Notes: generated from the sequence alone by a model not told the origin. Counted from the stretch's first letter, positions 1 to 8,111 are shown. The stretch: 64,000 nucleotides of DNA from Geminocystis herdmanii PCC 6308 (GCF_000332235.1 NZ_CM001775.1:188713-252712), one strand, 5' to 3'. Made by a program: numbers and translations.

Positions 1-671
1 TTTAAGGTATTAATAAATTGTTCTGGCTCAATATTTGAACAGTCACTAATACTAATTAAAATAACTTTTGTCGATTCATATTCTGCTAATATTTCTAACC
101 AAAAATCCCAGTCAATGGTAATAAATTTATCATTACCTACATTAACCACGATCGATTCTCCTAAGTCATGTTTTTGGAGAAATAAAGCTAGTTCAGTACT
201 AATAACACTATCACCATAATTAAGCAGGGCGATCGAACCAGACTGATATAAATTACTATGATTAACACCCCAACAAAGTTTGTCAGGTATGAGGATTCCT
301 GCTTGAGAAGTGCCTAAGATTTTAACTTGTTTTTCGTGAGCTTTTTGCCACAGTTTAAAAATATCTAAAGGGGGGATATTTTCCGTATAAATAATAACTT
401 GTTTTATTCCAGCCTCAAGGGCTTCTAAACCAGCATTGAGGACATTATAAGGATGACTAAAAATTAGAGTAGTTTTGATTTCTGGATAGGTATTTATTGC
501 CTCTGTTACTAAATCAAAAACGGGGATATTTTCTATATTATCCCCTACATATTGATCCCCAATTCCTGCAATAATATCATGATTATCTAAATTTAATTCT
601 TGTAGGTAAGATAACGCTTTTGGCTGATCTATTCCTTGTATTAATAATGCTCGATCGAAGTTCCAAATCAT
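1..671 (-). CDS. Succinate-CoA ligase alpha-subunit-like protein, C-terminal part outside the window
   Basis: The reading frame starts at the ATG complement of 669-671 and stays open to base 1, so about 223 N-terminal residues are visible. They begin MIWNFDRALLIQGI and contain a Rossmann-like CoA-binding layout, with segments such as IIAGIGDQYVGD and TTLIFSHPYNV. A second block (KVILISISDCSNIEPEQF) fits the ligase domain of the SucD / acyl-CoA synthetase family. The catalytic phospho-histidine region lies beyond the edge. The family makes succinyl-CoA or other acyl-CoA with ATP hydrolysis. The sequence is more divergent than true SucD, so the substrate is uncertain. The gene is followed by a spacer of short tandem repeats and then the convergently oriented end of the Tic22 gene's own strand run. 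Confidence 0.6.
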   Translation of the reverse strand, partial: MIWNFDRALLIQGIDQPKALSYLQELNLDNHDIIAGIGDQYVGDNIENIPVFDLVTEAINTYPEIKTTLIFSHPYNVLNAGLEALEAGIKQVIIYTENIPPLDIFKLWQKAHEKQVKILGTSQAGILIPDKLCWGVNHSNLYQSGSIALLNYGDSVISTELALFLQKHDLGESIVVNVGNDKFITIDWDFWLEILAEYESTKVILISISDCSNIEPEQFINTL

Positions 672-735
672 GAATAATTAACAATGAACAATTAACAGTG
701 AACAATTAATAAGGAACAATTAACAATGAACAGTG
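672..735. repeat. Degenerate tandem repeat of AACAATTAACAATGAAC type
   Basis: About four imperfect copies of an 11-14 bp unit (variants of AACAATTAACAATGA) lie just upstream of the CoA-ligase gene start. Related units recur at 40,615-40,660 between pdhB and secD. They are low-complexity intergenic repeats common in cyanobacterial genomes. No coding capacity is seen. Confidence 0.7.
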
Positions 736-787
736 ACTGATAATATTAATTCCTCATTTTACATTCTTATTACTTATTACTTATTAC

Positions 788-1525
788 TTACTTTTGTGGA
801 TTGGGTACATTAGCTCGTAAAAAGTCGATCGATTCTTTGGAAGGCAACAAAACAATTTTAGTTAAGACTTCATCATCACTCTCTTTGAATGCTTCAAGGA
901 TTCCTTCTAAAGTAACCACATCGATTTTAATACTAGAAGCTAAATCAGGTTGTGCTTTTTTGAAATCATCCACTAACTGTTGAACCTGTTGTTTTTCAAA
1001 AAATAAAGGGATAAATTCTTGATCATTTTGTTTCATCGGTAAAAAATAAGAGCCTTGATCATTTCCTAGCATCGCTACAAACAAAGGTACTCCCCCTTGA
1101 TATTGAGTGTTTAATTTTTTCGCCTGTTCCACTTGAGTTTGGGTAGGTACATAGGCAAAAACAAAGGGAACTTTTTCCTTGGCATTAGCTTCAGTTAATT
1201 CAAAAATTTGCCCCAATGGAATAACAATTACTTGGACTTGTTTAGCTAAGTCTGGATTATCTTTTTTCAATTTATCCAAAAAGTTATTTGCATCTTGTTT
1301 GCTGATGAATACTGGGGAGACTCCACCATTATCATCATTAGGAGCAATCAGAGGAGTTCCTTGGGAATCGGCGATCGTAAATACGGGAATAGGACGAAGT
1401 TTTTCTACAATCACTTCGGAAGGTAATGCCAATAACTTCGTCGTATTAGTTAACCAACAACTAACAACTGTTGCACCAATTAAACTAGCATTTCTAATGT
1501 GAGTGAATAAAGATTTATTTTTCAT
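788..1525 (-). CDS. Tic22 family protein
   Basis: A 245-residue protein with an N-terminal hydrophobic segment (about residues 12-32) ending near LLALPSE, consistent with a signal peptide. The body has two similar halves: EKLRPIPVFTIADSQG with FISKQDANNFLDKL in the first, and VPLFVAMLGND with FFEKQQVQQLVDDF in the second. This duplicated alpha/beta layout is characteristic of Tic22. In cyanobacteria Tic22 homologues are periplasmic or thylakoid-lumen proteins linked to outer-membrane (Omp85) biogenesis, and the plant homologue works in chloroplast protein import. It is transcribed alone, divergently from the esterase gene. The family call is firm; the exact role is inferred from the family. 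Confidence 0.85.
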   Translation of the reverse strand: MKNKSLFTHIRNASLIGATVVSCWLTNTTKLLALPSEVIVEKLRPIPVFTIADSQGTPLIAPNDDNGGVSPVFISKQDANNFLDKLKKDNPDLAKQVQVIVIPLGQIFELTEANAKEKVPFVFAYVPTQTQVEQAKKLNTQYQGGVPLFVAMLGNDQGSYFLPMKQNDQEFIPLFFEKQQVQQLVDDFKKAQPDLASSIKIDVVTLEGILEAFKESDDEVLTKIVLLPSKESIDFLRANVPNPQK

Positions 1526-1896
1526 AGGATTTAGAGATAATAATGTTTATATCTTTGTCGATGACGATTTTAAAAGATGGATAGTTTCAGTTTAAAACAA
1601 TCAAATCAAATTGATGAGACTTTAAGGAAAATATAAGAATTTAACCTAGGAGTGACTAATTAATTAATCAAAATTCAATGTTAACTCTTTTCTTGATGAC
1701 ACTTTAGCGAAAAACTATCTAGTGATCATAATTAATTCCATAGATTCCATTACTATATCACTTGATTTCAGAGTTGACATTGTTCTGAACAGATAGTTCA
1801 CCGATGGTATGATAAAGTTTGCCACAAAATTTTAATACCTATAGATGAAACTTTTATAGTTTATTTTTTTGTGAACTCTTATCTATTAACTATGTT
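1526..1896. other. Divergent intergenic region between Tic22 and esterase genes
   Basis: 371 bp without a coding frame. It must hold the promoters of both flanking genes. A TTGACA hexamer lies at 1774-1779, but no -10 box sits at the usual distance, so no promoter is called. The 16-mer TTACTATATCACTTGA near 1750 recurs near 23,263 upstream of the MscS gene. Confidence 0.6.
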
Positions 1897-2508
1897 ATGG
1901 ACGTAATTTCGATCGAACCTGAAAACGGACAAAAACCAGAATTTGTATTGGTGTTATTGCATGGTTGGGGGGCAAATTATCATGATTTAACCGCCCTTAC
2001 CCCAATGTTAAACCTAAGTAATTGTTGGTATCTTTTTCCCAACGCACCCTATAGTCATTATCAAGTAGAAGGAGGGAGAGCGTGGTATGCTTTAGAAAAT
2101 AACAACGAAGGTATAGAAACCAGTTTAGATAAACTATATCAATGGTTATTATCCTTAGAAGACATCACAAAAATTCCTCTATCAAAAACTATCCTAGGAG
2201 GTTTTTCTCAAGGAGGAGCGATGAGTTTAGATGTAGGTTTACAGTTACCTGTCGCTGGAGTAGTTAGCTTAAGCGGATACTTACATTTTCAACCCAGTGC
2301 CGACAGAAATCCTTTTCCCCCGACTTTCATTTCCCATGGCACTCTCGATAATGTTGTACCGATTAATACAGCAAGAGAGGCAAAACAAAAATTAGAAGAG
2401 GTAGGAGTTTCCGTAGAATATAAAGAATTTCCCATCTCCCATGAGATTATCCCCGCTCAAATGCACTTAGTGAGGGATTTTGTCGTGAAAAACGCTCAAA
2501 AAAGTTAG
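1897..2508 (+). CDS. Carboxylesterase / phospholipase family alpha/beta hydrolase
   Basis: A 203-residue single-domain hydrolase of the PF02230 (YpfH / acyl-protein thioesterase-like) group. It has the oxyanion loop LLHGWGAN at residues 20-27 and the nucleophile elbow GFSQGG with Ser104. The acid is probably Asp151 in GTLDNVVP, and the base is probably His182 in ISHEI. Length and spacing match the family. It should hydrolyse short acyl or phospholipid esters in the cytoplasm; there is no signal peptide. It stands alone, and downstream lies a degenerate mobile-element copy. The substrate cannot be inferred from sequence. Confidence 0.85.
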   Translation: MDVISIEPENGQKPEFVLVLLHGWGANYHDLTALTPMLNLSNCWYLFPNAPYSHYQVEGGRAWYALENNNEGIETSLDKLYQWLLSLEDITKIPLSKTILGGFSQGGAMSLDVGLQLPVAGVVSLSGYLHFQPSADRNPFPPTFISHGTLDNVVPINTAREAKQKLEEVGVSVEYKEFPISHEIIPAQMHLVRDFVVKNAQKS

Positions 2509-2513
2509 TTAGT

Positions 2514-2700
2514 AACCTCCGTTCGATATAAGAAAAGTGGTGAAAACGAGACAGGTGGATAAGTGGACAAGTCGAATGCTAGAAAAATTCCTAATATTTC
2601 GATGCCCTTTAAAATAATTTTATTGATTCAGGCAAAATATAATCTTCTTGTCTTCGGAGTCTCCTGACTCCTCTCTCCTATCCTCATCAAAAGACTATGA
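2514..2700. repeat. Decayed copy of the ACCTCAGTTCGA inverted-repeat element
   Basis: The left end ACCTCCGTTCGATATAAGAA and internal blocks (GAGACAGGTGGA, AATTTTATTGATTCA) match the better-preserved element at 10,385-10,581. The right end is different: the sequence around 2688-2707 matches the reverse complement of 55,974-55,995. The copy therefore looks truncated or chimeric. Confidence 0.6.
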
Positions 2701-2739
2701 GGCAAACCCTACTTATAACGTAAAAAAATCATCAAAATA

Positions 2740-3174
2740 AAAAGATTACATCCTTTGTTAATTATCGGCATTTTTATTGTTAATTTTTTAGCTATTCATC
2801 CTTTTCAAGATGGTAATGGGAGAATTTCGAGAATTTTAACCACATTATTATTATTAAAAAGTGGTTATATTTATGTGCCTTATAGCTCATTAGAAAGCGT
2901 TATTGAGGAAAATAAAGACAGTTATTATTTAGCTTTAAGACGTACTCAACAAAGTATTAAAACTGATCATCCAGATTATCTTATCTGGTTATTATTCTTC
3001 CTAAAATCTCTCAAAAAACAAAAAGATAAATTAGCTAAAAAATTAGCAAGAGAATTGATTTTTCAAACATCTTTACCTAAGTTATCAGTGCAGATTTTAG
3101 AGTTAGCAAAGGAGCATGGTAGAATTAGCACAGGAGATATTGAAAAATATACTAAACGTTCACTTTCCTTGTGA
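2740..3174 (+). pseudogene. Fic/DOC family protein, 5'- and 3'-truncated remnant
   Basis: An open frame carries the diagnostic Fic motif HPFQDGNGRISR (HPFx[D/E]GNGRxxR) followed by LTTLLLLKSGYIYVPY, so it is the Fic core. Fic proteins transfer AMP or related groups to target hydroxyls. Homologous sequence begins near 2740 (KRLHPLLIIGIF) with no start codon and no N-terminal half. It ends after GRISTGDIEKYTKR, where the frame runs into the opposite-strand Uma2 fragment. Full-length relatives are about 350 residues with a C-terminal winged helix, so at least half is missing. It is probably not functional. Confidence 0.8.
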
Positions 3175-3332
3175 AATATTTTGACTAAAAATCGACTGAT
3201 ATTTTTATGCGCTCTAATGGCTTCCATTTTGACTAATTCTCCATCTACTAATTCAAAAAATCCCTCCCCTTGAGGATATTCCCTTAAATATTCATCAAAA
3301 CTTAATTGTACTTTAGATGCGATCGCAACCAT
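3170..3332 (-). pseudogene. Uma2 family nuclease (DUF820), N-terminal remnant
   Basis: Starting at the ATG complement of 3330-3332, about 52 residues (MVAIASKVQLSFDEYL, then FFELVDGELVKMEA) match the start of cyanobacterial Uma2/DUF820 proteins. These have a PD-(D/E)XK-like restriction-endonuclease fold and are often found in many copies. The homology stops where the frame becomes antisense to the Fic fragment, so the remaining ~130 residues with the catalytic core are missing. A TTG 12 bp upstream is an alternative start. It is a dead fragment. Confidence 0.75.
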
Positions 3333-3376
3333 TTCATTCACCAATTATGATTTAAGTTAATACTAATATTTTAGAT

Positions 3377-3400
3377 AGAGACGTAAAATTTTATGTCTCT
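3377..3400. repeat. Palindromic repeat AGAGACGTAAAATTTTATGTCTCT
   Basis: A near-perfect 24-bp palindrome upstream of rpmI. Related copies are at 42,148-42,169 (perfect) and around 18,414-18,438 (degenerate). It can fold as a hairpin with no loop-specific motif. It is an intergenic repeat of REP-like character. Confidence 0.7.
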
Positions 3401-3556
3401 ACAGTAGCTTGAGTTATCGAAAATTTAATTTTTCCTAAAAATCTATTGTCAAACCTGTTATTGATAGGATACCTTTTCTCGATCGAAGAAAGATTTTATG
3501 GTCATAAGAGTATTTTTCATCGTATAATAGTAAATTGTGTCTATTTACATAAACTT

Positions 3557-3757
3557 ATGCCTAAATTAAAAACTAAAAAATCTGCGGCTAAACGTTTTCG
3601 TATCACAGGAAGTGGCAAAAAAATTGTTCGCCGTAAAGCTAATAAGAATCACCTATTAGAACATAAAACATCCAAACAAAGAAGACGCTTAAGCAATCCT
3701 GCCTTAGTACATGAAACCAACGAAAAAGAAGTTCGTTTAATGTTACCTTACGCTTAA
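3557..3757 (+). CDS. rpmI: Large ribosomal subunit protein bL35
   Basis: A 66-residue, very basic protein starting [14 protein letters not shown], with the bL35 signature [19 protein letters not shown] and ending EVRLMLPYA. The frame stays open upstream, but the conserved N-terminus fixes the start at 3557. It is a structural component of the 50S subunit. It lies 47 bp upstream of rplT, forming the classical rpmI-rplT pair. infC, which often precedes it in other bacteria, is not in this neighbourhood. Autoregulation by L20 is known in other bacteria; I see no clear L20-binding structure here. Confidence 0.97.
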   Translation: MPKLKTKKSAAKRFRITGSGKKIVRRKANKNHLLEHKTSKQRRRLSNPALVHETNEKEVRLMLPYA

Positions 3758-3804
3758 AAAAATTCTCAATCCTATTAACTATTAAATATTAAACTGTAAA
3801 AAAA

Positions 3805-4155
3805 ATGACTAGAGTAAAAAGAGGTAACGTCGCCCGTAAAAGACGTAAGAAAATTTTAAAGTTAGCTAAAGGCTTTCGTGGCTCTCATTCTAAGCTATTT
3901 CGTACCGCCAACCAACAGGTTATGAAAGCGTTACGCAACGCCTACAGAGACCGTCGTAAGAAAAAAAGAGATTTTCGCCGTTTATGGATTACCCGTATTA
4001 ATGCGGCAGCTAGACTTAATGGTGTTAGCTATAGCCAATTAATCAATAAACTAGATAAAGCCAATATTGCCTTAAATCGTAAAATGTTAGCACAATTAGC
4101 TATTCAAGATGCTGAAGCATTTCAAAAAGTAGTTGAGTTAGCACTTCAAGGTTAA
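3805..4155 (+). CDS. rplT: Large ribosomal subunit protein bL20
   Basis: A 116-residue basic protein beginning [16 protein letters not shown], with the family's long N-terminal helix and the globular part ([19 protein letters not shown]). It binds 23S rRNA and is needed for early 50S assembly. In several bacteria it represses its own operon. Length is standard. It is probably cotranscribed with rpmI. A hairpin without a clear U-run follows at 4182-4219. Confidence 0.97.
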   Translation: MTRVKRGNVARKRRKKILKLAKGFRGSHSKLFRTANQQVMKALRNAYRDRRKKKRDFRRLWITRINAAARLNGVSYSQLINKLDKANIALNRKMLAQLAIQDAEAFQKVVELALQG

Positions 4156-4181
4156 TATCACAAGATGTCGAAACAAATCCT

Positions 4182-4219
4182 ACACTGAGTTTTCACAACA
4201 ACTAAACATAACCCAGTGT
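4182..4219 (+). terminator. Hairpin downstream of rplT, possible terminator
   Basis: ACACTGAGTT and AACCCAGTGT can pair around an 18-nt loop, with a one-base bulge in each arm. No long T-run follows, so it may stabilise the 3' end rather than terminate intrinsically. Confidence 0.4.
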
Positions 4220-4269
4220 CGGATAAATTTTGACTGAAATTTTTTTGCTCAAAATACCTTCAAACAAAA

Positions 4270-5157
4270 CTAACAGTTATCTAAAGCTAATTTAGCCGCC
4301 CCAACAATTCCGGCTTGATTACCTAATTGCGCTACCATTAATTTGAGTCCTACCCTTGAAGTTGGTAACACTCTTTTTTCTATCTCCGCCTCTACTGAAG
4401 GTAAAAAATATTTACTACTAGCACATACTCCTCCACCAATGATAATAGCTTCGGGAGTCAACACATAGATTAAACTGGTCAATCCATAAGCTAATTTCTT
4501 ACCATAATTTTCCCAAAATGTCAAGGCTGAAAGGTCATTATTTTCTGCTAATTCTCCCAATTCCGCAGGGGTTTTGTGGGTGTCTCGATAAATCGCTGTA
4601 GCGGATACATATTGTTCTAATGAACCGTTATTGCCACTGTTGCAAGGAGCACCTTCGGGGTTGATAGTAATTAATCCTAATTCGGCGGCTGATCCTAAAT
4701 GCCCTGTAAAGAGTTTACCATTGAGGATAATTGCACCGCCCACCCCCGTACCCAGTGTGAGAAGAATCAAGTTTTGATAGTTTTTTCCTGCACCTAGCCA
4801 TGCTTCCCCTAATCCTGCACAGTTAGCATCATTGGCGATCGAAGTTTTTAAACCAGTTTTTTCTTCAAGGGTTTGCGCTAAGGGTACGTTATGCCAACCA
4901 CTGAGGTTAATGGCTAAAAGAGCTATCCTCCCCTTTGCATCTGTTGGTCCGGGTGTACCAATTCCCAAGGCAACGGCTTTTTTTTGATGGTTTAACTGTT
5001 GTACTCCTTGCTCGATCGTACTCATTACGGCTTCGGGAGTGGCAGGTTGGGGAGTAGGAATGGTGAGGGATTCTAAGCAAGTGCCATTAGAGAGAAATCG
5101 ACCTAATTTAATAGCTGTACCGCCTAAATCGACTCCAATTACTTCTTTTTCTGTCAT
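4270..5157 (-). CDS. ROK family sugar kinase (glucokinase-like) lacking the zinc motif
   Basis: A 295-residue ROK-fold kinase. The phosphate-1 loop VDLGGTAIKLG covers residues 9-19. The catalytic Asp110 lies in NDANCAGLGE, and LTLGTGVGGAI (134-144) is the adenosine-side glycine motif. It probably phosphorylates glucose with ATP in the cytoplasm. The usual ROK zinc site is absent: the conserved EIGH is ELGL at 159-162, and the CxCGxxGCxE motif reads CNSGNNGSLE at 172-181, keeping one of three cysteines. I recall similar degenerate motifs in other cyanobacterial ROK glucokinases, so this is probably a lineage trait and not decay. It is a single gene, convergent with rplT. Confidence 0.85.
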   Translation of the reverse strand: MTEKEVIGVDLGGTAIKLGRFLSNGTCLESLTIPTPQPATPEAVMSTIEQGVQQLNHQKKAVALGIGTPGPTDAKGRIALLAINLSGWHNVPLAQTLEEKTGLKTSIANDANCAGLGEAWLGAGKNYQNLILLTLGTGVGGAIILNGKLFTGHLGSAAELGLITINPEGAPCNSGNNGSLEQYVSATAIYRDTHKTPAELGELAENNDLSALTFWENYGKKLAYGLTSLIYVLTPEAIIIGGGVCASSKYFLPSVEAEIEKRVLPTSRVGLKLMVAQLGNQAGIVGAAKLALDNC

Positions 5158-5199
5158 GATGTTATTGATATGGTTCGCTGTTCATAATTTTAGGATTTT

Positions 5200-5819
5200 T
5201 TAGCCCATATTTCCTACGTTAATTTTCAACGGCGTAATTAAGTTTAATTGTTCTCCTAATTTTCGTTTTGCTTCCATGATTTGATAACTATTTTGTAGTC
5301 TTAAAAAATAGCCTTCCGACAGTCCAAAAAAATGACACAAACGTAAATCAGTATCGGCGGTGATACTTCTTTCTGTTATATAAAACTTACTCATAGTTAC
5401 CTATGACGTTTACTTCTTGCTTCTACCAGTCAAGTCGGCTTGATACTGTCCACAAGCGTCGATTCGGATGTAACCCATCCTACTTTTATTATTCTAATTA
5501 ATTGATTAATCTTGAATAATAACTAATTTTTTATTTAATTTAATCTTTAAATTAAATAGTTTTAACAGTCTTGGTTATCGACTTCACTAAAAACTAACAT
5601 ATTATTAAAAAAATGTCAACCTTTGAAAGTGAGTAAGTATAAATAATTATAATAAACTATTAGTTAACAGTTAAAAGCTCCTTTGATAATGGCATGAATA
5701 CGATTAGGCGGTACATTGATCGCACGAGCAAGAGCATTTTGACTCATGGCTAATTCTTGTAAAAATTCTTGTTTGAGTATATCTCCAGCATGGGGATTTT
5801 TAATTAATTCTGTGGTCAT
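5200..5819 (-). pseudogene. higA: HigA-type antitoxin gene split by an insertion
   Basis: The N-terminal part starts at the ATG complement of 5817-5819 (MTTELIKNPHAGDILKQEFL) and covers the helix-turn-helix up to PNRIHAIIKG. It then runs into a stop at 5664-5666. The C-terminal part resumes near 5375 with ERSITADTDLRLCHFFGLS and LQNSYQIMEAKRKLG and ends at 5200. Together they give the standard ~95-residue XRE/HigA antitoxin (conserved block RSITADTxLRL). About 290 bp, including IS200/IS605 debris, separate the halves. No recognisable HigB toxin gene lies next to it. The gene is inactive unless the downstream part is translated alone. Confidence 0.8.
5410..5478 (-). mobile_element. IS200/IS605-family TnpB tail remnant
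   Basis: On the minus strand the frame reads GYIRIDACGQYQADLTGR and then SKK and a stop at 5410-5412. This resembles the extreme C-terminal tail of cyanobacterial TnpB/OrfB proteins (the DACGQ segment). Nothing else of the element is left apart from AT-rich sequence up to about 5660. The remnant lies exactly inside the split higA gene, so it explains the interruption. Confidence 0.55.
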
Positions 5820-5930
5820 AATTGTTAGTGAGAATCGATCCTCCAGAGGAACATTTGATCATTTTAACTGGGAAAAATTATAAAATTTATAAGGTACGCA
5901 ACCTTCAATTAATAAAATTGAGATAAAAAA

Positions 5931-6152
5931 ATGATTAATTCACTAGAATTTCAAACTAAAATTAAAAAAGGCAAAATTTATATTCCCGAAAAATATCAAC
6001 AAGAATTAACTGAAGAAGATGAAATAACAGTTATTCTTCTTAAACAACCTAAAAAAATATCTCCAACAGGAGTTATTGCTGAATTAACAGAAAATCCTAT
6101 TTCTGTTAAAAATATTCGTAAATTAACAAGAGAGGATATTTACAATTTATAA
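5931..6152 (+). CDS. Probable VapB-like antitoxin of a PIN toxin
   Basis: A 73-residue acidic/lysine-rich protein. Its N-terminal half (FQTKIKKGKIYIPEKYQQEL, then EDEITVILL) resembles AbrB/MazE-like swapped-hairpin DNA-binding antitoxins. The C-terminal half (ENPISVKNIRKLTREDIYNL) looks like a toxin-wrapping tail. It is followed 2 bp later by a truncated PIN-domain gene, the normal antitoxin-toxin order. The antitoxin seems intact while the toxin is broken. Family assignment rests on pattern and context. Confidence 0.6.
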   Translation: MINSLEFQTKIKKGKIYIPEKYQQELTEEDEITVILLKQPKKISPTGVIAELTENPISVKNIRKLTREDIYNL

Positions 6153-6154
6153 AT

Positions 6155-6322
6155 ATGAAAAATTCTCATTGTTGTTTTGATTCTAATATTTGGCTATATC
6201 GTTTTTTAATTGATCCAAATAGTGATAACTTGGAAGAAATTAGAAAGCATAATATAGCTAAAAATATTACTAATACGAATAATATTATTATTAGTATTCA
6301 AGTCCTCGAAGCCATCTCGTAA
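6155..6322 (+). pseudogene. Truncated VapC-like PIN-domain toxin
   Basis: The ATG at 6155 starts a 55-residue frame containing CFDSNIWLYRFLI (first catalytic Asp) and NIIISIQVLEAIS, the first strand-helix units of a PIN ribonuclease. It stops at 6320-6322, where the sequence turns into a repeat (ATTGCTTTCTAGCAATGACGG). The other PIN acidic residues and about 80 residues are missing, so RNase activity is not expected. It is the partner of the upstream antitoxin. Confidence 0.7.
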
Positions 6323-6357
6323 GGATTGCTTTCTAGCAATGACGGAATTTAAAAAGG

Positions 6358-7929
6358 TTATTTCAGCATGGTAGTTAGTTCTTTTGTTTTACTCATGGGA
6401 GCGCTTAGGGCTTCTTCTAAGTTGGCACAGCCTAATTTTTGCTCAAGAATATTAAATACTTCTCTACCAAAGTCGAGGGGGTTTTGTTTCCATGCCTGTA
6501 AGCAGACTTCCCCAAAAAATGAGCCTAAAGGTTCGGGATTCCAGAGTAATTTTTTTGCAGTCCAAGGCATCATACTCATGGGGTTATAGCCTTCTTTCAA
6601 GATGTTATTTTTGAGGGCATATTCTTCTAAGTGGGTGTGGGGTTGTAATCCAATGAAAAATATGGCAGGTTCGACTTTATCTGCACCGAATATCTTTTCT
6701 AATTCTCGATGATAGACGATCGTCTGGCGAATAGTGTCAAAAGTTTCATCTATAACGTTAAAGGAATAGTTCACGGAAACCACATCATTGAATCCAGCAG
6801 TTTTTAAGTCTCGACAATTTTGCAATACGGTTTTGAGGTTATAGCCCATGCGCATTTTACGCACTAATTCCTGTGAACCGCTCGTAATACCAATTTCAAA
6901 GTAATTCATCCCCGTTGCTACCATCAAATCGCATAATTCGGGGGTGAGGTTATCGGCTCGAATGTAGGAAGCCCAATGAATATCTTCCATGCCTGATGCT
7001 TGAATTTTTTTGAGTAGTTCGATCGCATCATTGATGTACATTTTCGCAGGGATAAATTGAGCATCGGTAAACCAAAAATTGCGAATACCTCGATCGTACA
7101 GTTGACGCATTTCCGCTACGACTTCTTCAGCAGGGTTGATTCTAACTTGTTTCCCTTCCACTACAGTATAAACGCAGTAACAACAATTATGGGGACATCC
7201 GCGCTTAGTTTGCACCCCGATATAAAAATCATTTTCTTGAAAATAGTAGTCAAAATCACTCCAAATATTAGCGATATAGTCGTAATTACAAGCAGTTTTT
7301 TCGAGGGGTGCAGGTTGTTCATGAATTAAGCCTTTTCTGGGTTCTTTCCCACCAACTACATAACAACGCTCGTTGGTAAAATCTTGATTAGTGAGGATTT
7401 TTTCCATCAATGCTTCTCCTTCTCCCACAGATACGATCGTACCTTGAGGTAGTGAAGTTTTTAACTGTTCATAAAACACACTCACCGCGCCACCGCCCAC
7501 CATTACTTTGATGTCTGAGTTATATTTTTGAGCTTGTTTTAAGCCTTTTTTAATCAACCTTGCATTGCGCCACAATTCCCCATAGTAAGCGGTAGCCACT
7601 TTTAAACCACCAAACGCTCCCCGTAACCTAATTAAAGGATTTTGGGCGTAATAAAATTCAAAGGCATTTTGTAACGGATTGCCTCCCCTACCCCCTACTG
7701 GTGCATAAATTTGGATGTCTCGCCATGAGTAAACTAACATGGTAGGCTGAAATTCATCGATACATTCTATCAAAGCTCGATCGAAATCCAAAGGAGGAAT
7801 TGTACCTAAATCAAAGATTTTTTGTTCTATATCAGGGAATAATTTATGAACATGATCCGCTAAATATACCACTCCGATGGGAAAAATGGGATTACAAGGA
7901 AGTCTTAGGTATAATATTTTTTCTGCCAT
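6358..7929 (-). CDS. B12-binding-domain radical SAM protein
   Basis: About 523 residues. The N-terminal part has the cobalamin-binding type Rossmann layout of this superfamily (LYLRLPCNPIFPIGVVYLAD, with VMVGGGAVSVF later). The core carries the radical SAM cluster motif CPHNCCYC (CX3CX2C, cysteines near residues 245-252), followed by MRQLYDRGIRNFWFTDAQF and EIGITSGSQELVRKMRMGY, typical of the TIM barrel. The reaction and substrate are unknown to me; homologues are widespread in cyanobacteria. I chose the ATG at 7929; a TTG four codons upstream is the alternative. It lies divergent from pnp across a G-rich repeat. Confidence 0.8.
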   Translation of the reverse strand: MAEKILYLRLPCNPIFPIGVVYLADHVHKLFPDIEQKIFDLGTIPPLDFDRALIECIDEFQPTMLVYSWRDIQIYAPVGGRGGNPLQNAFEFYYAQNPLIRLRGAFGGLKVATAYYGELWRNARLIKKGLKQAQKYNSDIKVMVGGGAVSVFYEQLKTSLPQGTIVSVGEGEALMEKILTNQDFTNERCYVVGGKEPRKGLIHEQPAPLEKTACNYDYIANIWSDFDYYFQENDFYIGVQTKRGCPHNCCYCVYTVVEGKQVRINPAEEVVAEMRQLYDRGIRNFWFTDAQFIPAKMYINDAIELLKKIQASGMEDIHWASYIRADNLTPELCDLMVATGMNYFEIGITSGSQELVRKMRMGYNLKTVLQNCRDLKTAGFNDVVSVNYSFNVIDETFDTIRQTIVYHRELEKIFGADKVEPAIFFIGLQPHTHLEEYALKNNILKEGYNPMSMMPWTAKKLLWNPEPLGSFFGEVCLQAWKQNPLDFGREVFNILEQKLGCANLEEALSAPMSKTKELTTMLK

Positions 7930-8022
7930 GATTTTATACAATTCTTTAATTAAATGAGAGTTAACGGTGGGAATGAGTTAATGATTTCTCATCTATCTTA
8001 ATATATTTTAACAATGGTGAAT

Positions 8023-8107
8023 AGGGATTAGGGGATTAGGGCGTTAGGGGGATTAGGGGATTAGGGCGTTAGGGGATTAGGGGATTAGGGGATTAGGGGA
8101 TTAGGGA
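8023..8107 (+). repeat. G-rich tandem repeat GGGGATTA / GGGCGTTA upstream of pnp
   Basis: Roughly ten runs of three to five guanines separated by ATTA or CGTTA, all on the plus strand, 107 bp upstream of the pnp start codon. The spacing (loops of 3-4 nt) suits an intramolecular G-quadruplex. If the pnp promoter lies upstream, it would be in the 5' untranslated RNA. Confidence 0.85.
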
Positions 8108-8111
8108 AAAA

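Noticed and set aside
1774-1813. Promoter TTGACA/TATGAT upstream of the esterase gene
   Set aside because: The spacer is 28 nt, too long for a standard sigma-70 promoter.
8023-8107. CRISPR-like or telomere-like array
   Set aside because: Units are 8-11 bp with no unique spacers and no cas genes nearby. It is a simple tandem repeat.
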